A DNA stretch of 64,000 nucleotides from Sympetrum striolatum (lineage: Eukaryota; Arthropoda; Insecta; Odonata; Libellulidae): assembly GCA_947579665.1 (NCBI GenBank), contig OX388346.1:92940615-93004614 (forward strand), given 5' to 3'. Of this stretch, positions 10,979-20,074 are shown piece after piece. A program made the translations under genes and the position numbers. The notes beneath the pieces were generated by a model. That model worked only from the letters and a program-made list of their open reading frames with translations. It made no database searches and was not told the DNA's origin. How positions within the stretch are numbered: the first letter of the stretch is position 1; each line of letters starts with the position of its first letter.

Positions 10979-12060
10979 AGGATACAAACTCACAGGCTAA
11001 ACCACTAGCGTCAATGGCTTGAAATTTTTACGACATATAGGCCATAACGTATAACCTCCAGAAAAATTGCGATTTTGAACCTCAGTGTCATGGGTTCGAT
11101 TCCAGAGGGCCCCAAAGTCCCGATTTTTCCCGTTTAAATACATTGCTTTGATTTTCGGGAATTTTTAAAAAATACTTCCCGGATAGGTAGAGAATCAAAA
11201 CTCAAGGAGCCTATATATATGAACATGATCTATCGAAAACATAAATGAGTTTTACGGAAAATATTCTGGGTTCGATGCTAGGTCGGGGCAAAAATCGGCC
11301 GTTTAAAATGCATTGTGGCGATTTTTAAGATTTTTTTTGGACCTGTTCCCGATGGCATGGAAACTTGAAATTTGGCATGGGGTTAGAAATCATAAATATA
11401 TTTCATAATAAAATTTTTTGTATTCGCTTATGGTCCTTGGTTCGATCCCAGAGGGCAATTTGCACTCCACAATGCATTTCTTATGGGGATAACGGAAACA
11501 ATTTTTAGGTACTTCCTGGCATGCTATCGACTTAAAACTTAGCATGATAGAATAACCAGTCTTAACATATCAAACTATGCATTCATAGCTATCAATGTGT
11601 CCTGGGTTCGACACCAGGTGTCTCTGCAATCAGAAGTTGATCCGATTTTTAGGAATTATTTTGAAACCTTTCCTAATAATATAGAAACTTGAAATTTGGC
11701 ATATAGATTGAGATCAATATTAACTTTCAGAAACATTTTTTAAATTTCCAAGATCGTCCTTGGTTCGAGTCCCGAGAGCCATTTACATTCGTGAACATTA
11801 GAGCGTCTTTTGAGGCAGTTGTAGCCAATATTTCTGCTTGAATTTTCACACATAGTTAGAGATGGTGATCTTCCATTGTGTTTCATAGTAGGTTTTCCAG
11901 TTAGACCCGGGTTCGATTCCAGACGATGAAATTTCAGCGAATTTTAAGAAAAAATTAAATCCTTTTTTTTTTTCTTACGAGGACCGTCCCGATGTGATGC
12001 CGATATGAAATTAGTATTGCCGATCTGCTTGCAGTATGCAAGCTACATTTTACTCGTATA
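10979..12060 (+). repeat. Satellite unit L (six monomers)
   Basis: Complete unit of the A-C subtype with motifs near 11092, 11267, 11440, 11605, 11762 and 11910. Confidence 0.85.
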
Positions 12061-12120
12061 TAATAGATATATGAATGAATCCGGAGAAGCATCTATATAT
12101 AATAGATAGGTATATAGATA
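12061..12120 (-). repeat. Inter-unit spacer (inverted)
   Basis: An inverted copy of the spacer (AATGAATCCGGAGAAGCATC) between two plus-oriented units, showing that spacer and unit orientations are not coupled. Confidence 0.65.
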
Positions 12121-13134
12121 GGATACAAAATCACAGGCTAAACCACAAGCGTCATTGACATGAAATTTTTATGACATATTGGCCATAACGTGAAACCCCC
12201 AAGAATAAAGCGACTTTGATCCTACGTGTCATAGGCTCGATTCCAGATGGCCCCAAAGTCCCGACTTTCCCGTTTGAATGCATTGCCGTGATTTCCGGGA
12301 ATTTAAAAAAAATACTTTCCGGATAGGTAGAGAAGTAAAACTCATGGTTCCTATATTTATGGTCTTGGACTTTCGAAAACATGAATGACTTTCACAAAAA
12401 TTATCCTGGGTTCGATGCTAGGACGATGCAAAGATCTGCCCTTTAAAATACATGGGAGCCGTTTTTCATTATTTTTTTAGATGCACTTATCGAAATGATA
12501 GGATGTTCGTGCTTGGCTGGAAGATGTATGGTACGAATAAGTTTTAGAAAAAAATTTTCATAAGACCGTACTATTCCTGGGTTCGAAGACAGAGCACAAT
12601 AACGTTTCTCTCCTAAGGAATATAAAGGAAAAGTAGGACGTCATTTGAGGCAGTTGTAACCAATATTTCTGCTTGTATTTGCATACGCGGTTAGAGATGG
12701 TGTTTTTCTGTTGTGCTGCATAGAAAGTATTGCCTGAAAGACCCGGGTTCCATCCGGGCGGTAAAAATATCCCCCATATATAATACTATGGGGTATCCTT
12801 TCATAATTTTTTTATGCATTTATCGATATGTAAGGGAGCTCTTGCTTAGATGGAAGATGTATATTAACACTTTGTTTAAGAAAAAAAATAGATAAGACCA
12901 TGCTGTTCCTGGGTTCGATGCCAGAGCACATTATAATTTCTCACATAAGGAGTGTATGTGAAAAGTAGGACGTCGTTTGAGGTAGTTGCACCTAATAGTT
13001 TTGCTTGAATTTTCACACATAGTTTGATATGGTTATCTTCTGTTTTGCTGCATAGTAAGTACACCAGGAAGACCGGGGTTCACTGCCAGGCGATTAAATT
13101 GCAGCGAATTCTACGAATATTTTGAATCCTTTTT
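12121..13134 (+). repeat. Satellite unit M (six monomers, 3' end lost)
   Basis: Variant-subtype unit with motifs near 12233, 12408, 12580, 12746, 12913 and 13078, several of them mutated. It is cut off at the poly-T block by the element that starts at about 13135. This is the right edge of the satellite. Confidence 0.8.
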
Positions 13135-13258
13135 TTATTTTCTCCATATACGAAGTATAGAGAAAGTATTGTTTTCATGAAAAAATTCGACTTCGAGATT
13201 TCAACGGAAATACACGTTTTGGGGTCCCTAGAACACGTTTTGACCATTTTCTGAATGA

Positions 13259-13322
<64 letters not shown>

Positions 13323-14210
13323 TGTGTGTGTGTGTATGTGTGTGTGTGATAATGGGCGTTCTAACTCGAAAACTAAAAGTCGTATCAATACCAAACTTCA
13401 TATATAGTACTGTTGTGTGTGCTGTCAGAGTTGATTAGTTTTTGGAGTAAATCCGTTAACCGGAAGTCGAGCTTTATTCATTAAAGCTCATTTCCGGTTT
13501 TCAAAATATCTCCATAAATATGATATATACGTCTATTGTATTACTTATAAAAGTTTTAGATTATATAATTTACTATAACTTTTGTATTTAACATATTTTT
13601 GTATAACCGGTTGATTAGGAGTTATTCGTGAAATACTGATAAACCGGAAGAAGATGATTATGTACTTTGTGGACGCTCTAACATGAAAACTATTTGTCGG
13701 ATCAACACCAAATTTCATATATAGTATTTTGGTTTGTGTCGTTAGAGTTGATTAGTTTTTGGAGTGAATCGGTTTACCGAAAGTTGAGCTTAATTCTTCA
13801 AAGCTCATTTCCGGTTTTCAAAATATCTCCATAAATATGGTATTTAGGTATATACTATTATTTGTAAAAGTTTTAGAAAATGTAATGTACTATAACTTTT
13901 GGTGGAAACATATTTTTGTATCACTGATTATGTAGGAGTTATTCATGAAATACTGATAAACCGGAAGTTGCTGATTATGTACTTTGTGGGCGCTCTGGGC
14001 TCTATGGGCGAAAGGCCAATTTCATCGTTTTTCATCGATCATGTCCCGTAAAAATTATTTATCATGTTTTTGGCATCAAAGATAATATATAATATTAATA
14101 ACTCAAATTCCAAGTTTAGATGGAATATAGAGTTCGAAATTATTGCGGTAGATAAATATTTACATCTTATATATATGGAGAAAGTCATGTGCTGGCCACA
14201 TCAGATTTTT
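13135..14210 (+). mobile_element. GT-microsatellite TIR-like element, copy A
   Basis: Starts with a hairpin-forming TTTCTCCATATAC/GTATAGAGAAAG block and ends with TATATGGAGAAAGT followed by CATGTGCTGGCCACATCAG. The ends are short inverted repeats. Inside are a GT tract (13261-13348) and two tandem sub-units of about 320 bp (13360-13675 and 13676-13990), each with ACCGGAAGT and AACCGGAAAT-type palindromes. No transposase is visible, so it is probably a non-autonomous element. The superfamily is not identified. Confidence 0.65.
13261..13348 (+). repeat. (GT)n microsatellite inside element copy A
   Basis: Nearly pure GT dinucleotide run with GAGAGA and GTAT interruptions. It sits at the same position as the GT/CA runs in copies B and C. 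Confidence 0.9.
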
Positions 14211-14990
14211 TACTTTCTCCATATACGAAGTATAGAGAAAGTATCGTTTTCATGAAAAAAATCGACTTCGAGATTTCAACGGAAATACATGTTTTGGGGT
14301 CCCTAGAACACGTTTTGACCATTTTCGGAATGATGTCTGTGTGTATGTGTGTGTGTGTGTGTGTGTGTATGTGTGTGTGTGACATTGGTCGCTCTAACGT
14401 GAAAACTATTAGTCGTATCAATACCAAAATTCATATATAGTACTGTAGTGTGTGCTGTCAGAGTTTATTAGTTTTTCAAGTAAATCGGTAAACCGGAAGT
14501 CGAGCTTCATTCATCAAAGCTCATTTCCGGTTTTCAAAATATCTCCATAAATATGATATATAGGTATATTGTATACCTTATAAAAGTTTTAGATAATGAT
14601 TTTTACTATAATTTTTGTATTTAATATATTTTTGTATCACCGGTTGATTAGGAGTTATTCGTGAAATACTGATCAACCGGAAGTAGCTGATTATGTACTT
14701 TGTGGGCGCTCTAACATAAAAAGTATTTGTCGGATCAACACCAAATGTCATGTATAATATTTTGGTTTGTGTTTTTAGAGTTGATTAGATTTTGGAGAAA
14801 ATCGGTAAACCGGAAGTCGAGCTTCATTCTTCAAAGCTCAATTCCGGTTTTCAAAATATCTCCATATATATTATATTTAGGTATATACTATTAAAAATAA
14901 AAGTTTTAGAAAATGTAATTTACTATGACTTTTGTATGAAACATATTTTTGTATCACTGATTGTGTAGGAGTTATTTGTGAAATACTAAT
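14211..14990 (+). mobile_element. GT-microsatellite element, copy B (truncated)
   Basis: Directly adjoins copy A. It begins with ACTTTCTCCATATACGAAG, carries its own GT tract (about 14335-14382) and the two AACCGGAAGT-containing sub-units, and stops before the 3' terminal block. A and B are in the same orientation, possibly a tandem arrangement sharing the CATGTGCTGGCCACAT end. Confidence 0.6.
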
Positions 14991-15218
14991 AAATGCGCAG
15001 TAGCCGAGCCGATGTTACAGCATTAAACCACGTGACTTTTCCGTTTTCTAGCGGCAATTCAAATACGCTGTGGAGTTTCATCTTGAAAAATCGAGTTTTT
15101 AAGTAACTCTGAACTACGTAGTTAATGCGTATATTATTTTAATAGATAGTAGAGTTTCCACTTAAAGTTTTCTTATTATAATAATCAACGTCGGGTATAT
15201 ATTTATCATTGTTTAAGA
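14991..15218. other. Anonymous AT-rich sequence
   Basis: I see no gene. A moderately GC-rich start (GCGCAGTAGCCGAGCC) gives way to AT-rich DNA. Confidence 0.5.
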
Positions 15219-15558
15219 ATATTTAGATACCTCTCGTCGAGTTCTTCGGAACGAGTATCAACTCATCAAGGTTTACTCGAGTAACAAGCAAGATAAATAC
15301 AAAATAACAAAATTTCAAATAAATTCCCAGTTATCGTTGAGTTTTTCGAACATATCCGGAGAAAATTACGTTTAAGTGGAATATTAAGATACTTCTCTTC
15401 GAGTTATTAAAAAAGAGAATCATTTCGACTAGGTTTACTCGGATGAAAAGCAAGATCAAGCAAGAAAAGGAAGAGAGCAAAAAAACTGAAAGTTTCGAAT
15501 AATTTCCCAGTTTTCGTTGATTTTTTCGAACATTTCTGGAAAAAATGACGTTTAAGTG
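15219..15558 (+). repeat. Two-copy local tandem duplication
   Basis: Two units of about 160 and 179 bp (15219-15378 and 15380-15558) share ATATTNAGATAC at the start, a GGTTTACTCG block, TTCCCAGTT and a TTTTTCGAACAT/GACGTTTAAGTG end. They are clearly diverged. No coding potential is evident. Confidence 0.65.
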
Positions 15559-16080
15559 TTATTAAGTTTAAATTACACATATAGCTAGAGTAACGTTTAA
15601 AACTAAGGCAAACTTGGGTTTAAGTGGTCGAATATCACAGTTAACATTTTCTTTCATATTTAAACAATGTGGAACTTTCATGAATAATTTAATAGAAACG
15701 CACTCAATTTATTTCAACGAATGAAAGAACAAGATACTTAACTTCCTCCATTCAAAAGTTACGAGTCTTCAAAACGAGACAGGTTCGTCGATTTTTGCGA
15801 ATATTTGTAAATTGAATAAATTGGAAACTGTACCTAGATATGCCTCCGGTTGAATCAACTACTGGTATAGGTATAGCTCCAAATAAAGGAAATGATTTAG
15901 AATGGAATGAAATTACAGTGGGATTTTTCTGATAATATTTAATAATCACTTCTTTAACAAAGTTTTAGGAAACATCCTCCTGCCACATCACTGACAACTT
16001 CTCACATTTAGAATTCATTCATTTTTAAGTATTATTATTTAGATATAAATTATAAATTAATACATATTAAATTCTATGGT
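15559..16080. other. No gene seen
   Basis: AT-rich sequence. The longest minus-strand frame (15752-15949) has no recognisable motif. Confidence 0.5.
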
Positions 16081-16159
16081 ATTAGGCCGGACTTCGTGGA
16101 AAGCCATAATAAGAAATAAATAAGGCACTTCGTAATTTCCATACCGTGTTATTTATTTA

Positions 16160-16197
16160 AAAACGACCGGTTTCGGCTAACGCCACCCTCAGGTTTC
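16160..16197 (-). ncRNA. Hammerhead-ribozyme-like motif 1 (Penelope-type, core mutated)
   Basis: Read on the minus strand: stem I arm GAAAC, core CTGAGGG (A9 of the CTGANGA core changed to G), one extra T, stem II GGC-GTTA-GCC, GAA, self-complementary ACCGGT, then C and stem I arm GTTTT. The order matches hammerheads carried by Penelope-like elements, where a very short stem III makes the RNA act as a dimer. The A9 change suggests an inactive copy. Confidence 0.55.
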
Positions 16198-18310
16198 ATT
16201 TCTTAGTAATACATATTTTAAAAACAATACAGCTATGTTTACAGAAGGTAAGTGTAAGACAAAGATTCAGAAAGTTTAATTTTACGCAACAGGCCATCTC
16301 TCCATCCGAGATCTTTTTCACAGATGCTTCTAAAACAAGACATGTAAAGGAGACCATTTCTCTGCTACGTGATACTTCACATTACTACATGTTGTAATTG
16401 AATTTAAATTTATTTCAGTTGAAGTTCATTAGTTTATATTTCCTAGCATTGCATTGTAATTTACTTTTAAGAAGCCAGACGTGCAATTTTGTAAGGTTAA
16501 CTTGTAAGGTTAATGCGGTGTAATCTCCAAGGTTTCTACGGTTTTCGTAATTGCTTGACAAATATTACAATTGGCAGCAAATAAAGGGATGTTTGATATA
16601 AGAATTTTTGGCAAGTTATTTATGTAAATTAAAATAATTATATGCAAAATAACGTTGTGTAGGGTTCCAGGAAAGTTTCCCATTTTACAGATTTTAGAGT
16701 GTTTAGAGGGCACAAAATCCTTTCTCCTCAAGCTGAGAATCCATAGTTTTCTCCTTTCATGATCTATTCGGAAGCTATAAAGTCAATATTAATAATTATA
16801 AATAACGAGAAAAACCTGCGACACTTTTATATACTCGAGCGCTCCAATGAACTCGATTCAAGCAATAATATTGAATATGCACCGAAGGGAATAATATTCC
16901 TAAACGGAAAAACAAAGTTTATCTTGTTATAATCATCGACAAACAAGAATAAACCGTAAAAACTGCTATATTCCATTTTTGTCACATGGAATACTCTGTA
17001 GTAATAGCCGCAATCGCCTATTTGCGAGCTACTTCATTACCTTATTACATAATCTGTAAATGGCAAATGAAAGTTAAATGATAAGAAAACAATTCTAAAT
17101 AAGTATTAAAATCACCATAAACACAAAAATTACGAGTTAAAAGTGATTTCTTTAACGTACTTTTCCTTGCAGTTCCATGCGCAGCATTTCAAAACCATGA
17201 TTCCCAAGTCCTTTAATCTTTTACGGTTAATTTTCATCCAGATACCGAAAATAAATATTGAGTTACATTAGCCAGACTATAGAGCATCTAAATAAACTCG
17301 AATTCAGAGCATCAGCTGTCCGTAAAGGACATAAATACTTTAAAAACCAACTTGAGTACACGAATTTCTCACTTAACTTACCGGCGAGATTTCCGAAAGC
17401 GGACCAAAGTCACGTGGTCTCCTACGTACAATCCTGTAACATGCGCAGAACGCAACACGCGCTCTACCCCATCCTTACTCTATGGGACTATACGATTTTA
17501 GCATTAGTTCAAGAAACTACGGATAGGTGGCGCTGCTATCAGGTTACCTTTGGATGTTATCCCTTTCTCCCTTCTCTAAAACTCGCAGAAACTCTACTTG
17601 ACCTCCGATACCGTTAAAGATGATACGTGTGAAAATACTGACGGCACCGGCAAAACCGGCGCGTATGCAAACGACCGCAATTCGCGATTTGCTTGTTTTA
17701 ACTCCAGAACAGTTAACATGTAGTTATGATCGTGCGCAAAATCAAAATTCTTCACCCGGCATCAAACACGAGTCGTGTGGCGCATTGAATAAATCCAATT
17801 GACGACATGAGGATTCGTTGCAACGAATAAAGAACGGAAATGAGAAGCAAAGGACGGAAAACTTTTCTCCCCCTCTGGCCCCACTTCGGACGAAAAAGTC
17901 CACTTTCTGCGTCAATCAACGGCACTCAGACAAGTGACCAAATAGTCACCTGGGGCCATCGAGCACATTCGGTACACGCTTCAGATTTGAACGTTTTAAT
18001 TGAAAGGGTGCTCACATGGGTAGACCCGCTTTAAAATGGACTTCCATGGAGAATCTTAAAAGTGACTCGTTTTCGATGTGTTAGAGATATTTTTATATAA
18101 AGATTACTGCACAGGGACAATTATTGTAGTGTATCGATATAAGTTTAGCTTGGCAGCTTTTCTTATCCAATTTGCCAAAGAATACTAAACCATGAATACA
18201 CGCCAGTGGTTGATGGAAAAATGTCACACTTTTTGATAGGTAAAAATACAATTCCGGGTCCTCCCCGGATGTACTAGAAATCTCGAAGTCAGTTCTCGAA
18301 CATCCGACAG
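16198..18310. other. Mostly anonymous sequence, GC-richer between 17260 and 18060
   Basis: I recognise no coding or RNA gene. Frames at 17258-17617 and 17840-18034 show no domain signatures. The higher GC may reflect an old repeat or distal exonic sequence, which cannot be told from sequence alone. Confidence 0.4.
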
Positions 18311-18313
18311 TAA

Positions 18314-18578
18314 AGCTCGGTTCACACGGTGCATGTTTTCTAGCTTGATTCCTTGCGTGGAACCCTGCATGCTCGCTAGCATGAAAATTTCGTGTCTGCC
18401 TGCTGCTGGGCATGCTCCCTTGCTTGATTTTGAGAAATAGGACAGGTGCTATTTTTCCTGCATGTTTCGCTGATGGTTGGTTGCTATGCGTTGCTAGCTG
18501 AACTATTTACTGCTAGCAAGCATGCAGAGATCCACGCAAAGAATCAAGCAAAAAAACATACACCGTGTGAACCGGGCT
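18314..18578. mobile_element. MITE with TAA target site (PIF/Harbinger-like)
   Basis: A 265-bp element with long inverted ends beginning AGCYCGGTTCACACGGTG and extending through the GCTTGATTCYTTGCGTGG block and CTAGCA. It is flanked on both sides by TAA (18311-18313 and 18579-18581). A 3-bp TWA duplication is typical of PIF/Harbinger elements. No transposase frame is present. Confidence 0.7.
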
Positions 18579-18729
18579 TAATATAACAATCTGCTTCTAA
18601 TGTCTATAAACAAATCTTTTCTAGAGATTTATAGCTGTTTACTATGAAGCAAACTTATGTCTGCCAACACGCACAAATACACTACAGTATATTGTTTAAG
18701 ATTCTAGGTTGCGAAAATTTTGATGAAAT

Positions 18730-19140
18730 AAATGAAAGTAGGGTCATTCCATGCCAAGTGGTCTGATTTCAGAGAAGTGCCCCGCTCGACCATCACGGAT
18801 TTCGATGAAATTTTGTATGAACATTTACACATATCTCTTATGAACATTTGTAAAGTTTTACTTTCGCCGATGGAATACTTGCTGAGATATAGCAGTTTAT
18901 TTGACCCCGTGTCGCTGCCTTCTTCAATATGACTGTGCGTTTTCAGCAACTTTGAGGCATAGTATCTCAGAGAATATTTTTATGAAGTAAACAATCTTTG
19001 GCTATCTTGAACAAATTTTTGCGCTCTATTAAACAAAATAATAATAATAACTGTAAGAGCGACCTCCTTGCAGAAAATTCTGTGCAAAATTGGCCCAAAA
19101 AATTGCGGATCGAAAAAAAATTAAAACTTTGGCTTTTTAT
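18730..19140. repeat. Repeat-like flank outside the left palindrome arm
   Basis: Runs seamlessly into the left arm of the large inverted repeat but has no counterpart next to the right arm. It may be the outer part of the same element, lost on the right. The conceptual plus-strand frame at 18732-18932 is not assigned a function. Confidence 0.35.
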
Positions 19141-19802
19141 ATTTCAAGAAGAAATGATATAATCTACGTGAAACTTTGCGCATGATAACATATCAATACA
19201 TAGTTTATACATATAAAATTTCATTATCCTAGTACTTTCCATTATTTTAAAAATTGAGCCAACATTTGACAGTTTTTGTAAAAAAGCCAAAAATAGGCTA
19301 TTTTTACCCCGCTTTTACAAAAAAAGACCCTCTGGAATTTCTTTTGAATAATTTTTATTAAATAGAGAATGATTTCAACCCTCTAAAAAAGTATATCTAG
19401 TTTTTCATCTCGAGCATATAAGGCCCTAGAAACAGGGACAACTATGAGGATGACATTTGTAAAAACGAGAAAAATAGGTTATTTTCTGTCCGCTCTTAGA
19501 AAAGAAAGACCTTTTCGATACTCTCGTAAATTATTTTCATTTGAAAGAGCATGTTTCAAACCTCTTAACAAAGTACAATTGGTTTTTCATCGCGAGCTCG
19601 TACAGCCCTAAAAAAATTAACAAAGTTGAGAACGTTGCTATGGTGGCGCCACATGTCTTCTGTTGTTTATCGTCCTGGTTATTTTATGTAGACATTTTTA
19701 GTATATTGCGTTGGTCCATGACTGGTACTAGTAGTGACATCGTCACTACCAGTTCAGGCATTTGAACCAGTAACCCCATCGCCCCAGGGTCACGCCCGAT
19801 AG
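19141..19802 (+). repeat. Left arm of a 662-bp inverted repeat
   Basis: Pairs with 24451-25112 without any indel (positions sum to 44253 throughout) and, in every stretch I compared, without a mismatch. Both ends are sharp: outside 19141 and inside 19802 the similarity stops within a few bases. Confidence 0.85.
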
Positions 19803-20074
19803 CCATGCAATACCAGCCACGGGTGGGTTTCTTGGTTGAGGATCCCAAGCCTGCAATTTGTTTTCTTCGATGAGGTTGTAAATCCTTATGTGGGTATCTA
19901 TCTGGTGTTATTAAGACAAAATATTGTGCCGGCGAGACATTATGGACAACAAAGTTACAAATTAAATCAATCTGGTAAGCTTTAACTTAGTGAAACTCCA
20001 TCCTAGTGCTCTGGTGTTCACTATACTGCTGAAGCTGCGAGCGGGGTGGCTCATAGGATTTACGAGCATTGTAG
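19803..20074 (+). other. Probable 5' region of the non-LTR element
   Basis: No open frame of note. In-frame stops (20054 and 20072) end just before the long RT frame. This could be 5' UTR or the remnant of a first ORF. Confidence 0.35.

Larger units (their letters stand above)
1..13134. repeat. Higher-order satellite array with a T-loop/B-box-like motif in every monomer
   Basis: About 13 kb made of 13 units plus a 5' stub, in both orientations. A full unit starts near GGATACAAATTCACAG, ends at a conserved terminus read in reverse as ACGAGTAAAATGTAGCTTGC, and contains six diverged monomers. Each monomer has one GGTTCGANNCC motif flanked by short complementary arms, like a tRNA T-arm or the Pol III B box. 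Spacing in the first unit is 176, 170, 166, 157 and 148 bp. Downstream of the motif the monomers also share a weaker block (cttcccggNNatNgaaacttgaaattcgg), which shows common ancestry. I count about 68 motif copies, a few mutated. No long open frame persists across units, so I call it non-coding. The function is unknown. Confidence 0.85.

Noticed and set aside
1..13134. Many short open frames in the satellite (about 60-100 codons)
   Set aside because: They are the six-frame readings of the repeated monomers, differ between units only by mutation, and carry no domain signature.
1..13134. Functional tRNA gene cluster
   Set aside because: Only the T-loop part is present. There is no complete cloverleaf, and an A-box-like TGGCCATAACG appears only upstream of the first monomer's box.
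1..13134. CRISPR-like array
   Set aside because: The repeated boxes are short, the intervals are homologous monomers rather than unique spacers, and the genome is eukaryotic.
13080..13394. THTHTH-rich protein on the minus strand
   Set aside because: It is a reading of the GT microsatellite; the same holds for the frames at 14185-14440 and 41469-41842.
17258..17617. 119-codon plus-strand frame as a host gene
   Set aside because: No recognisable domain, no convincing splice or start context, and several adjacent frames are equally open.
19541..19765. 74-codon protein encoded twice (19541 plus and 24488 minus)
   Set aside because: It is identical only because it lies in the inverted repeat. 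There is no motif and no start context.
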